From Campylobacter concisus (GTDB lineage Bacteria; Campylobacterota; Campylobacteria; Campylobacterales; Campylobacteraceae), in NCBI GenBank assembly GCA_002092835.1, contig LVWL01000018.1:372001-436000 (forward strand): a DNA stretch of 64,000 bases, given 5' to 3'. The translations under genes were made by a program, and so were the position numbers. How positions within the stretch are numbered: the stretch's first letter is position 1; each line of letters starts with the position of its first letter. Shown here in pieces: positions 39,295 to 47,919 of this stretch. Below the pieces are notes generated by a model. It was not told the DNA's origin. It saw only the letters and a list, made by a program, of their open reading frames with translations, and made no database searches.

Positions 39295-39672
39295 ATGAAA
39301 AAAATTTTACTTTTAGGAGCCGTTTGTTGTATGTTGTCAGCTGATGTCAAAACTGTTAGTATAAGTCCAGATGAGATCAAAAAATATGATCAGATTATCG
39401 ATATTAGAACTCCATCTGAGTGGCAAGAGACTGGCATTATAACTGGTGCGAAGACCATTACTTTTGATCCAAGCGACAAGAGTGCATTTTTAGATGAGCT
39501 TTCAAAGGCGGTTGATATCAAAAAGCCTATCGCACTTGTTTGTAGAAGTGGCAGAAGAAGCACGGCGGCAGCTGCAGCGATAGATAGCTCAGATCTTAAG
39601 ATAATAAATTTGGATGGAGGTATGAGCAGTTTGATCGAGCAAGGCTATAAAACTACACCTTATAAAAAATAG
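39295..39672 (+). CDS. exported rhodanese-like sulphurtransferase
   Basis: A 125-residue single-domain rhodanese. Residues 1-16 form a signal peptide or anchor (LLLGAVCCMLSA). The active-site loop is CRSGRRS near residues 83-89, with the CH2A-like DIRTPSEWQETG upstream. It would act on thiosulphate or persulphides in the periplasm. AAGGAG lies before the ATG. It stands alone, with no sulphur-oxidation genes nearby. The family is firm; the substrate is unknown. Confidence 0.9.
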   Translation: MKKILLLGAVCCMLSADVKTVSISPDEIKKYDQIIDIRTPSEWQETGIITGAKTITFDPSDKSAFLDELSKAVDIKKPIALVCRSGRRSTAAAAAIDSSDLKIINLDGGMSSLIEQGYKTTPYKK

Positions 39673-39824
39673 ACAAATCTCTAAATTCTACATTTGACTA
39701 CAAGATAAATTTATTTTGTAGTCAAAATTTATACTAAATAATAAAATTTATTGTTTGATTAACCAGTGATTAACTCTAACTACATATAATTTCATCACAT
39801 TTAAACAATAAAAAGGAGACAAAA

Positions 39825-40258
39825 ATGTCAAAAGTTATTTTACAGTTAAACACAATTCAGGCTGATGCGAATGCACTTTACATTAAATTTCACGATCTTC
39901 ACTGGAATGTAAAAGGTATTCAATTTTTTAGCGTCCATGAATACACAGAAAAAGCTTATGAAGATATGAGTGATATATTTGATGCAGTTGCAGAAAGAGC
40001 TCTTATGCTTGGCGGCAGACCTATCGCAAAGGCTGAGGAGCTAGCAAAAGTCGCTCACATCAAGCATGAGCCAAAAGAGAGCTACACTCCAACTGAAGTT
40101 TTGGATATTGTTTTGGCTGATTACAAGCACCTTTTGGGCGAGTTTAAAAAACTTGATGAGCTTGCAGAGGGCGACACAACAACTCAAATGTATGCGCAAG
40201 ATCAAATAGCTAAATTTGAAAAAGCCATCTGGAGCTAAACGCAACACTTGGCAAATAA
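39825..40258 (+). CDS. dps: Dps-family ferritin-like protein, with an apparent one-base deletion near the C-terminus
   Basis: A DNA-protecting, iron-storing mini-ferritin (NapA type). The intersubunit ferroxidase residues are in KFHDLHWNVKG and EDMSDIFDAVAER. As read, the protein stops at 40236-40238 after KAIWS. Adding one T after 40233 turns this into KAIWMLNATLGK ending at TAA 40256-40258, the usual Dps C-terminus, so a deletion is nearly certain. Rebuilt length is 144 residues. An AAAAGGAG site and a TATAAT at 39785 lie upstream. A strong hairpin follows. The protein protects from peroxide by oxidising iron. Confidence 0.92.
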
Positions 40259-40262
40259 TTAC

Positions 40263-40282
40263 AGCGGGAGCTCTCCCGCTTT
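40263..40282 (+). terminator. terminator after dps
   Basis: AGCGGGAG pairs with CTCCCGCT around CT (40263-40280), a GC-rich perfect inverted repeat, followed by TTAT. It stands 4 bases after the rebuilt dps stop, which fits that corrected end better than the earlier one. Confidence 0.75.
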
Positions 40283-40286
40283 ATCC

Positions 40287-40313
40287 TAAATAAATTCTAC
40301 TTTTTGGCGATAT
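40287..40313 (+). promoter_or_regulatory. sigma-28 (FliA) promoter
   Basis: TAAA at 40287-40290, exactly 15 bases, then GGCGATAT at 40306-40313. This matches the FliA promoter form (TAAA-N15-GCCGATAA, with CGATAT common in Campylobacter). It lies 28 bases before the start of the 195-residue protein gene, so that gene is probably expressed with late flagellar genes. Confidence 0.75.
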
Positions 40314-40341
40314 AGTTTTTATAAACTTAGAGGAGCCAAAT

Positions 40342-40929
40342 ATGCAAATCAGTCAAATCGTAAGCTCATACAACACTTCAAGCGTAAAAGAAAATATAAA
40401 ATCAGAAATTTCACTTCACAAAGATGAAAAAGAGGTTTCTAAAAAGCAGCCTGAGGTTTCAAATTTAAGCGCAAAAGAGATATCAAATAGCTATTTTTTG
40501 CAGTATCAAAAAGATATTACTCAAAATGCTAGTTCAAATTTACTAGCACAAGGCGGTCTAAGCTTTAACGTACCTGAAAATTTATCAGAAATTTTATCAG
40601 GCCTTGATCTTACAAGTATCGGCTATAACGGTAAATCTTTAAACGAGCTAACTAGTGACGAGGCAAATGATCTTATTAGCGAGAATGGATTTTTTGGTAT
40701 CGCAAATACGGCTGATAGGATAGCTAGCTTTGTGCTAAATGGCGCAGGAGATGATATCGAGAAGCTAAAAGCTGGTAGAGAAGGCGCGGCAAAGGGTTTT
40801 GAGGATGCGAAGAAAATTTGGGGAGGTGAGCTTCCTGAAATTTCACAAAAGACTATTGAAAAGACCCTTGAGACACTTGATAAAAAGATCGCCGAGCTTG
40901 GCGGTAACGTTTTAAATGTTTCAGCTTAA
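40342..40929 (+). CDS. probable flagellar co-expressed protein of unknown function
   Basis: A 195-residue soluble protein without signal peptide. The N-terminus is Ser/Lys rich and looks unstructured. Residues about 75-195 hold a conserved-looking domain (SIGYNGKSLNELTSDEANDLI, GELPEISQKTIEKTLE). Proteins of this look in Campylobacter are sometimes auto-labelled hydrogenase-4 component G, which I do not believe, because there is no hydrogenase context. A sigma-28 promoter directly upstream points to the flagellar regulon, as for Campylobacter Fed and Cia proteins that can be secreted through the flagellum. Function and secretion are inferred. Confidence 0.75.
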   Translation: MQISQIVSSYNTSSVKENIKSEISLHKDEKEVSKKQPEVSNLSAKEISNSYFLQYQKDITQNASSNLLAQGGLSFNVPENLSEILSGLDLTSIGYNGKSLNELTSDEANDLISENGFFGIANTADRIASFVLNGAGDDIEKLKAGREGAAKGFEDAKKIWGGELPEISQKTIEKTLETLDKKIAELGGNVLNVSA

Positions 40930-40930
40930 C

Positions 40931-40956
40931 TATCTTAGGCAGGCTCGCCTAAGATA
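40931..40956 (+). terminator. hairpin terminator after the sigma-28 dependent gene
   Basis: TATCTTAGGC and GCCTAAGATA form a perfect 10-base stem around AGGCTC, beginning just after the stop. It is followed by AATTTATAT rather than a T run, and the stem is symmetric enough to act from either side. Confidence 0.65.
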
Positions 40957-41062
40957 AATTTATATGATCGTGTATATAAATTTAGATACGAGCCTTTAAT
41001 TTCCCGCAAAATTTATTTAATCTTAAAAGTTATACTTCGCCGTTTTACACTAAGGATAAGAG

Positions 41063-41500
41063 ATGAAAGCTAAAATTTTACTTCCACTGACAACTACTAT
41101 CATGTTTTTGGGTTGCTCATTTTTTGAGGATAACCCACCAGTACGAAAACAGCCAAGACAGGTCATGCAAAATACACCAGTAAAAAGCTCGATTAAAGGT
41201 TTTATAAAAGAGGTTACTTATAAAGATTCAAAATACTGCTATGAAATAGTGGCGAGCGATACAAAAAATCACAAACTCAATAAAGCAAATTTTTGTGCAA
41301 ATAGATACTATTATGATAAAGGTGACTTGGTCTATGCGACCTTTTATGCAGATAAACTTATAGATATGTTGCTTATAAAAGAGGGTGGCTCTAGTGGCTT
41401 ATATAATGGTATAAAAAAGCCACAAAATGAAGTGATTATTAAAAGAAAAAATGTAAAAACAAATATAGAAGTGCCAAAAGAGGAAAAAATTTCTTTTTAA
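41063..41500 (+). CDS. lipoprotein of unknown function
   Basis: A 145-residue protein with a clear lipobox (MFLGC, Cys18) after a signal sequence. The mature N-terminus is Pro/Gln rich (NPPVRKQPRQ), followed by a compact domain with cysteines in SKYCYEIV and NFCANRYYY that may pair, and a basic tail. I recognise no family. It stands alone between two terminators. An envelope location is firm; function is unknown. Confidence 0.75.
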   Translation: MKAKILLPLTTTIMFLGCSFFEDNPPVRKQPRQVMQNTPVKSSIKGFIKEVTYKDSKYCYEIVASDTKNHKLNKANFCANRYYYDKGDLVYATFYADKLIDMLLIKEGGSSGLYNGIKKPQNEVIIKRKNVKTNIEVPKEEKISF

Positions 41501-41562
41501 TTACCGTTGATTTACTGCTTGCTTATATAATTTCAACAGCAATCAAAACTAGAACTCCTTTT

Positions 41563-41592
41563 AAGGGGCAAAGCAACAGCCCCTTTTTCTTT
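41563..41592 (+). terminator. Rho-independent terminator after the lipoprotein gene
   Basis: AAGGGGC at 41563-41569 pairs with GCCCCTT at 41579-41585 around AAAGCAACA, followed by TTTCTTTTT. This is a textbook terminator 62 bases after the stop. Confidence 0.85.
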
Positions 41593-41689
41593 TTACTTCT
41601 TTAAAATTTTGTCCTTGTTTTATTTAAAATTATCAACTTTTATCTATTTTTGATTAATTACGGTAAACGATCGGTAACTGAAATTAAAA

Positions 41690-41725
41690 ATTTTAAGCTT
41701 CATGTTAAATTTTATTGATTATAAT
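41690..41725 (+). promoter_or_regulatory. likely promoter of the porin gene
   Basis: TATAAT at 41720-41725 is preceded by the T-rich TTTTAAGCTT stretch typical of Campylobacter sigma-70 promoters. It gives a short leader of about 25 bases to the porin ATG at 41756. It is a good match by pattern only. Confidence 0.55.
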
Positions 41726-41755
41726 CGTCAGCACAAAACCTTAAAAGGAGAAAAA

Positions 41756-43030
41756 ATGAAACTAACAAAAATTAGTTTAGCCGCTTTGGTTGCTTTAGGT
41801 GCATTTTCAAGCGTAGCAAGTGCTACTCCACTTGAAGAAGCTATAAAAAATGTAGATCTTTCAGGATTTGCAAGATATAGATATACAAACGATAAAAAAC
41901 ACGGTGAGTTTTCTAATACAAAATCAGAGTCTGGCTCAAAAGCTGGTCATCAATTTAAAGCAGTAACAAATTTTAAAGCTGCTATCGATGATAACTTCTT
42001 TGGTGTTATTGGTTTAAGATATAACGCTACTGATAAATCTGGTGATAATACTCAGGGCAATCAAGGTTCTAGAGGCACTGGTACAGATAAAACAAATACA
42101 ACCAATGCCTTTGAAGTTCATCAGTTCTATCTTGGTTATAAAGCCGGAAACACTACTATAACAGCTGGTAAGCAAGAGATTGGCTCGTTCTTTACAGATG
42201 ATGCTATCGCTACTGGTGTAAGAGTAGTAAATGAAGATGTTGAAGGACTAACACTTACTGCTTTAGCTTTTGATGCAATTGAGGGTGATAGTGTTGAGAG
42301 TGATGGAGATCTATATGTAAATACTGGTTACTTAAATATTTATGATGTTGGTAATCTATATGCAGCTGGTATCGCTGGTTCATATGACCCTATCAATTTC
42401 CAACTATGGTATGCTAGCCTAACAAATCTAGCTGATCTACTTGCAGCTGATGTTTCAGCAAATTTTGCTATTAATGATGATATTAGCTTGGGCGGTAGAG
42501 TTAACTATATAAATACTACTGTAGATAAAAGCGCAAAAGCACATCTTTCTAAAGATATAGATGAATCTAATGGCGTTGCAAACTATAATGATGGTAATTT
42601 CTATGCTGGCGAACTTACAGCTTCACTATTTGGCTTTGATTTGAGAGCTGGTTATATGGGTTGGAAAGTTGATAATAAAGGCGTAACATCATTTGCTCTT
42701 GAAGATAAAGGTAGTCTAATAGATGTTGGTGAGCTTACACTTGATCCAACTTGGGCTGATGGAAAAGCAAACCTAGTATATGGAACAGCTGGATATACAT
42801 TTGATAAATTTACAGTTGGTGTTGATTACATAAAAGGTCACATTAAACACGCTGCAGCTGCTGGCGAAAATGGCAAAGAAAAAGTTGAAGAGGTTACTCC
42901 AAGATTTGCATATGAGTATAGCAAAAAGCTAACATTTAGCTCATACTATGCATTCAAAACTTCAAAATTTGCTGATGAGGCTAAAAACAAAGAAGATCAA
43001 TTCAGATTTGAAGCTAAATACTCATTCTAA
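41756..43030 (+). CDS. porA: major outer membrane porin (MOMP/PorA type)
   Basis: A 424-residue trimeric-type porin. ATG 41756 is chosen: AAAAGGAG precedes it and the product begins with the signal peptide MKLTKISLAALVALG, cut after ASA. A start at 41702 would add eighteen residues before that signal. The mature protein opens LEEAIKNVDLSGFARYRYTND, the Campylobacter MOMP pattern. It has many amphipathic beta strands and ends in F (FRFEAKYSF), as outer-membrane barrels do. It forms the main pore for small solutes. The call is firm. Confidence 0.93.
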   Translation: MKLTKISLAALVALGAFSSVASATPLEEAIKNVDLSGFARYRYTNDKKHGEFSNTKSESGSKAGHQFKAVTNFKAAIDDNFFGVIGLRYNATDKSGDNTQGNQGSRGTGTDKTNTTNAFEVHQFYLGYKAGNTTITAGKQEIGSFFTDDAIATGVRVVNEDVEGLTLTALAFDAIEGDSVESDGDLYVNTGYLNIYDVGNLYAAGIAGSYDPINFQLWYASLTNLADLLAADVSANFAINDDISLGGRVNYINTTVDKSAKAHLSKDIDESNGVANYNDGNFYAGELTASLFGFDLRAGYMGWKVDNKGVTSFALEDKGSLIDVGELTLDPTWADGKANLVYGTAGYTFDKFTVGVDYIKGHIKHAAAAGENGKEKVEEVTPRFAYEYSKKLTFSSYYAFKTSKFADEAKNKEDQFRFEAKYSF

Positions 43031-43058
43031 TCGTAGCTCATTAATCAACTTATGATAT

Positions 43059-43093
43059 AATCCCAGGTCGGAGCAATCTGATCCGGGATTTTT
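43059..43093 (+). terminator. terminator after porA, 14-base stem with GCAA loop
   Basis: The arms 43059-43072 and 43077-43090 pair at 13 of 14 positions (two G-T, one A-C mismatch) around a GCAA tetraloop, followed by TTT. The loop and closing stem (GGA-GCAA-TCT) resemble the fusA terminator. A TATAAT at 43056-43061 overlaps the left arm. Confidence 0.8.
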
Positions 43094-43122
43094 AAATTTA
43101 GAGCAAAATTTCAAGGAAAGTT

Positions 43123-43680
43123 ATGAAAAGTATTAAAATTTCTTTTTTGGCGTGTTTTTTGGTGGCAAATGCCTTTGCAGCTTCACAAGTCTACTATATA
43201 GAAGCTCGTGGTGAGTTTGGTAAAGAACTTGCTGAAATGGCAAAAAAGCAGGCTAATGATAGAAATGAAAAAGTAAATGTCTATGTCGATGAAGATCCAA
43301 GACGCTATAAAGATAATAGAATTTTAAAATTGGGCGTTGATAGAAAGGGCAGATATAGTGTTTCTTTGGGTAAGGAGCTTTATGAAAAGCAATGTGCTAG
43401 CTGTCATGGCGAGAATGCTGATAAAAGGCCATTTGGTTCAACACCTCTAAAAAATATGGATGCTAAGGATATTGAAGATAGCATCATCTCTTATAGAAGC
43501 GACTCAAGTTTTGGTGGAAGCGGTAAAAATGTAATGCAAAACCAAGCCAAAATTCTTTCAAATAATGACCTTGGTGCGATTCTTGCCTATCTAAAAGGTA
43601 AAGATGCATTTGCTGAACAAGACGCAAATGAAAACAAACCAGTCTCTACTCAAACAAAGCAAGGCAGTTATTTAAGATAA
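43123..43680 (+). CDS. periplasmic monoheme cytochrome c
   Basis: A 185-residue protein with a signal peptide (residues 1-19, ANAFAA). Residues 20-80 form a charged domain. A class I cytochrome c domain follows, with heme motif CASCH near residues 91-95 and a methionine in KNVMQNQA as likely sixth ligand. The C-terminus is polar. Small cytochromes of this type pass electrons between membrane complexes and oxidases or reductases. It stands 45 bases before the heme-ligation gene ccsBA, which would attach its heme. Confidence 0.85.
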   Translation: MKSIKISFLACFLVANAFAASQVYYIEARGEFGKELAEMAKKQANDRNEKVNVYVDEDPRRYKDNRILKLGVDRKGRYSVSLGKELYEKQCASCHGENADKRPFGSTPLKNMDAKDIEDSIISYRSDSSFGGSGKNVMQNQAKILSNNDLGAILAYLKGKDAFAEQDANENKPVSTQTKQGSYLR

Positions 43681-43725
43681 GTTTTACTTTGATAGCTTTG
43701 TCATAATATAAATAAAAGGAAGCAG

Positions 43726-46700
43726 ATGTTAAATCCAAAATCATTATTTTTAAGTATGGGCTCAGCTATCATTTTGATGATAATCTTTGCCATAGCTAGT
43801 GGAGCCGCTACGATAATAGAAAGTAAAACTAGTACAGAAGCTGCATGGTACTATGTTTATGGTGCCAGCTGGTTTGCTCTCATTCAACTACTTCTTGGTA
43901 TAAATTTGACCTATAATATCTTTAGATATAACTTAATAGATCCAAAAAAACTCCCTTCGCTTATCTTTCACCTTGGTTTTATCGTTATCTTAATCGGTGC
44001 CGGAATAACAAGATATCTTGGCTTTGAGGCTGATATGCATATAAGAGAAAAAACTCAGTCAAATATCGTTACGACAAAAATATCCTATTTAAATTTAACC
44101 GCATTAAACGATAATGGAGAAGAGATAAACGCTGCTTTGCCACTAGGACTTTCTGATGCAAAAAAAGGTTTTGATCTAAAGCTAAAAATAGCAGATAATG
44201 AAGCTAATTTAAAATTTAAAGAATTTGTGCCAAATGCAAGCTATAAGTTTGTAGATGATAAAAATGGGCAACCAGTAGTGGAATTTGTGGTTTCAAACGA
44301 GAGTGAAAGTGAAGAAATCTTCTTGTTAGAAGAAGAGGAAGCAAGAGTTGCAGATATTAGTTTTATCTTTAATGCTAAGCCAGACGAGAGTAAAAAATAT
44401 GTACTTTTTAAATTAGTGGACGGAAATTTCACAGTTACTTCAAATACTGATCTTTCAAAATTTACAATGAGTGATAGTTCAAAAACTGAGTTAAAGGCTG
44501 GTAGTGTAAATGATTTTGGCATGGGCAGTCTTTATACTATTTCAAATATAAATTTTGCTCCAAGATTAGTTTCGACTCATGCTTCAAGAAAGCTAGTTAG
44601 TACAAAAGATAGCGAATTTAACGCCTTGATAGCTGAATTAAATTATAAAGGCGAGAGTAAAGAGATGCATATTTTTTATAACCTAACAGAACCTTCACGC
44701 TTGGCTGTGGCTGGACAAAAATTTAACGCCTCATGGGGCGCACAGCAAGTTAAACTACCGTTTAGCTTATACTTAAAAGACTTTGAGCTTAAAAGATATC
44801 CTGGCTCAAATTCGCCTATGAGCTATTCAAGTGAAGTTATTGTAAAAGATGATACAAACATGTCAGGGCTTGACTATAAAATTTATATGAATCATGTACT
44901 TGACTATGATGGCTATAGATTCTTCCAAAGCTCATACGATACAGACGAAAAAGGAACCATTCTCTCTGTCAATAAAGATCCAGGCAAGATACCAACTTAT
45001 ATTGGCTACTTTCTACTTGGACTTGGCTTTGTGTTAAATGTTGTAAATCCTGGTAGCCGTTTTAGAAAACTAGCTAAGTTAATAGACAATGAATCAACAA
45101 AAGGTGGTAAAAAGGTTGTTGCTATCATTGCCATTATGCTTTTAAGTTTAAATTTTAGCTCATTAAAGGCTGAAGACTTTTTGCCTAATATCAGCAAAGA
45201 GCACACACAAAAGCTTTCTAGACTTATTGTGCAAAGCTCAGATGGTAGAATGAAGCCATTTGATACTCTTAGCAAAGAAATTTTAAATAAAATACATAGA
45301 AGCGAGAACATAAATAGCCTAAATTCGAATCAAGCGATGCTTTCAATAATGGTAACGCCTGATTTTTGGCGAAGTGAAAAAATTATCTCACTTGGACAAA
45401 GCAAGGAGCTAAAAAAAGAGCTTGGCATAGATGAAAATGCAAAATATGCAAGTTTTAATGATTTTTTTAGAGCCACAAAAGATGGCGGAAGTGAATATAA
45501 ACTCACAAAATTTGCCGAAATCGCTAATCGTAAGCACCCTGGATCACGCAATACATTTGATAAAGATGTGATAAAGATCGACGAGAGATTGAATGTTTTT
45601 TATATGATATTTATTGGTGAAATTTTTAAAATTTTTCCAAAACAAGATGACCCATCAAACTCTTGGTATTCGCCTGCTAGTGCAATGATGTACTTTCCGC
45701 CTAAGGAGGCCGATCTAGTCATTAATATGATGAGAGAGTATTTTGCAGCAGTTGATGCGGCAACAAAAGATAATGATTGGAGTAAGGCTGATGCTGCACT
45801 TGATAAAATTTCAGCCTATCAGCAAAAGTACGGCTCTGCTGTAATGCCAAGTGAAGAAAAGATAAATATAGAAATTTTGTTTAATAAAATTCAAATTTTT
45901 GAGCGATTGACGCCGATTTATCTTTTGGCTGGCCTAGCGCTTTTATTTTTTGTTTTTGTCAAAATGCTAGCTCCAAAGGTTCAGATAAATGGCATTGTAA
46001 GAGTTGTATACATTATAAATTTACTAGCTTTTCTTGCTCATACTGTTGGGCTTGGGCTTCGTTGGTACATTGCTGAACATGCGCCTTGGAGTAACGCTTA
46101 TGAATCGATGGTCTATATCGCTTGGGCTCTGGGATTTTCTGGTATCGTCTTTGCAAAACGTAGCCCTATCGCTCTTGCTCTTACGTCTATATTGGCTGGC
46201 GTTACATTATTTGTTGCGCACCTTAGCTGGATGGATCCGCAGATCACTACACTTGTGCCAGTGCTTCAAAGCTACTGGCTAACAATACATGTTTCTGTCA
46301 TTACTGCAAGTTATGGATTTTTAGGGCTTTGCGCATTACTTGGTGGCTTCACGCTATTGCTTATCATTTTACAAAATAAGAAAAAGCCAAATCCAGAAAT
46401 TTCTCGCAATATCCTCGAAGCTACTCGTATAAATGAGATGGCTATGATACTAGGACTTAGCTTGCTTACTCTTGGAAATTTTCTAGGCGGTGTTTGGGCA
46501 AACGAGAGCTGGGGTAGATATTGGGGCTGGGATAGTAAGGAGACTTGGGCGCTAGTTTCGATACTTGTTTATGCCGCAGTTCTTCATATAAGATTTATTC
46601 CAAAGCTAAACAATCAATATGCGTTTGCAGTTGCCTCTTTCTTTGCTTATTGGTCGATTATTATGACTTATTTTGGTGTAAATTTTTATTTAGCTGGCAT

Positions 46701-46821
46701 GCACTCGTATGCAGCTGGCGATCCATTACCAGTACCTGATTTTGTCTGGATTAGTATCGTAATAATGGTGCTTATGAGTGTTTTAGCATTTACAAAGCGA
46801 TCACTTTGCTCAAGGCTTTAG
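43726..46821 (+). CDS. ccsBA: fused cytochrome c synthetase CcsBA (system II heme lyase)
   Basis: A 1031-residue membrane protein that exports heme and attaches it to CxxCH motifs of cytochromes c. The N-terminal ResB/CcsB part (helices in about 1-100 and a large periplasmic domain) is followed by helices near 420-475, a long periplasmic region, and the C-terminal CcsA part with about six helices from residue 725. The heme-handling WGRYWGWDSKETW motif is near residue 930, and conserved histidines are in HTVGLGLRWY and IHVSVITASYG. The fusion is typical of Campylobacter, Helicobacter and Wolinella. It sits behind a cytochrome gene. Confidence 0.94.
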   Translation: MLNPKSLFLSMGSAIILMIIFAIASGAATIIESKTSTEAAWYYVYGASWFALIQLLLGINLTYNIFRYNLIDPKKLPSLIFHLGFIVILIGAGITRYLGFEADMHIREKTQSNIVTTKISYLNLTALNDNGEEINAALPLGLSDAKKGFDLKLKIADNEANLKFKEFVPNASYKFVDDKNGQPVVEFVVSNESESEEIFLLEEEEARVADISFIFNAKPDESKKYVLFKLVDGNFTVTSNTDLSKFTMSDSSKTELKAGSVNDFGMGSLYTISNINFAPRLVSTHASRKLVSTKDSEFNALIAELNYKGESKEMHIFYNLTEPSRLAVAGQKFNASWGAQQVKLPFSLYLKDFELKRYPGSNSPMSYSSEVIVKDDTNMSGLDYKIYMNHVLDYDGYRFFQSSYDTDEKGTILSVNKDPGKIPTYIGYFLLGLGFVLNVVNPGSRFRKLAKLIDNESTKGGKKVVAIIAIMLLSLNFSSLKAEDFLPNISKEHTQKLSRLIVQSSDGRMKPFDTLSKEILNKIHRSENINSLNSNQAMLSIMVTPDFWRSEKIISLGQSKELKKELGIDENAKYASFNDFFRATKDGGSEYKLTKFAEIANRKHPGSRNTFDKDVIKIDERLNVFYMIFIGEIFKIFPKQDDPSNSWYSPASAMMYFPPKEADLVINMMREYFAAVDAATKDNDWSKADAALDKISAYQQKYGSAVMPSEEKINIEILFNKIQIFERLTPIYLLAGLALLFFVFVKMLAPKVQINGIVRVVYIINLLAFLAHTVGLGLRWYIAEHAPWSNAYESMVYIAWALGFSGIVFAKRSPIALALTSILAGVTLFVAHLSWMDPQITTLVPVLQSYWLTIHVSVITASYGFLGLCALLGGFTLLLIILQNKKKPNPEISRNILEATRINEMAMILGLSLLTLGNFLGGVWANESWGRYWGWDSKETWALVSILVYAAVLHIRFIPKLNNQYAFAVASFFAYWSIIMTYFGVNFYLAGMHSYAAGDPLPVPDFVWISIVIMVLMSVLAFTKRSLCSRL

Positions 46822-47253
46822 ATGCTAATAAAAGGTCTAATAGTTTTCTTTATTATATTGCTTTTAATCGCAATTTGTGCGTTAATCTATTTACTTTTAA
46901 GAAATAGAGATTATAGCGCCGAAATAAAGGACCTTGCATTAGAAAAAGAAGAGATAACGATCGAAAAGCTTGAAAAGCTTGCGGGTGATAATAGTTTAAG
47001 TAAAAACGAGCTTTTCGAACTTATTCAAATTTTTGTAGGAAATTTTAGTATACCAGCTAAAAATAACCAAGTCATGCCAAAAGAGGCAAACAACTATATA
47101 AATTTTATAATTTTAATCTGTTCTCATAAAAATTCTGATGCAAAGCTCATTAGTTTTTTGGATAAAGAGGCTAAAAAGAAAAATCCAAGCTACATTGTCG
47201 AAATAGAAGAGAGTGAAAAAATCGGCATAGAAAATCGCAAAAATCGTAGATAA
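46822..47253 (+). CDS. single-span membrane protein of unknown function
   Basis: A 143-residue protein: one membrane helix over residues 5-26, then a charged cytoplasmic helical domain (KDLALEKEEITIEKLEKLAG, ENRKNRR at the end). The ATG follows the ccsBA stop without a gap, so it is co-transcribed. I do not recognise a family. A link to cytochrome c maturation is possible only by position. Confidence 0.7.
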   Translation: MLIKGLIVFFIILLLIAICALIYLLLRNRDYSAEIKDLALEKEEITIEKLEKLAGDNSLSKNELFELIQIFVGNFSIPAKNNQVMPKEANNYINFIILICSHKNSDAKLISFLDKEAKKKNPSYIVEIEESEKIGIENRKNRR

Positions 47254-47306
47254 ATTTATTCAAAAAAGTGTAGTTAAAATATCTTAAAATCAAGTTTGGG
47301 ATAAAA

Positions 47307-47807
47307 ATGAGTTCTTATGATATTGATTCTATGTATGTGGTATATTTTATTTTCTTTTCAATCGTATTGCCTATTTTTTTGATAATCCCAGCAGGTAGAT
47401 ATAATATAAAGGTTTATGCGAGTAAATTTGATCTAATTGGATTTCATCTAATTTTTCCAATTATTATATTGCCTGCTTTGGTAGGTACTTTTATTTTAGT
47501 TTGTAGCTTTTTAAATATTTCAGATTATACTGGTTTAAGCTTTGTATTCTATGCTTTTTTAATTTTAATGATAGCCTGTATAATTTATGGCTTTTATGTT
47601 TGTATCAGATATAACTACGGCTTTTTTCATTGTATCGTAGCGCTTTTCTTAAGATTTAACTATGTTATGCCGCTTATTTATCTGCTCTTTTTAGGCGGAA
47701 AAAACTACAAAGATGACAAAGAGGTAACCTCTAAAAATATGAGAGGCTTAAATCTTTTTGATCAGTTTAGATTTTCTATTTATAATTTAATTGCTATTAG
47801 AAGTTAA
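47307..47807 (+). CDS. four-helix membrane protein of unknown function
   Basis: A 166-residue, strongly hydrophobic protein with about four membrane helices (near 9-27, 43-67, 77-99, 107-130) and a short charged tail. It is rich in Phe, Ile and Tyr. No family is recognised. It starts 53 bases after the previous gene and ends convergent to ftsI with a gap of about 110 bases. Confidence 0.65.
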   Translation: MSSYDIDSMYVVYFIFFSIVLPIFLIIPAGRYNIKVYASKFDLIGFHLIFPIIILPALVGTFILVCSFLNISDYTGLSFVFYAFLILMIACIIYGFYVCIRYNYGFFHCIVALFLRFNYVMPLIYLLFLGGKNYKDDKEVTSKNMRGLNLFDQFRFSIYNLIAIRS

Positions 47808-47919
47808 AAGTATTTTAAGAGCATTAAAGGTTTTGCAATTAGAGAAAACGCCAAAAATTAAGAGAAATTTTTACATTTAGTTTTTGCTTGGTTTTTAGGT
47901 CTTTTTTGTTTTTAAAATT

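Noticed and set aside
40342..40929. Hydrogenase-4 component G
   Set aside because: No hydrogenase genes are nearby, the protein is soluble with a disordered start, and its promoter is of flagellar type.
41702..41755. Porin start at ATG 41702
   Set aside because: It would put eighteen residues in front of a good signal peptide and precedes the -10 box at 41720.
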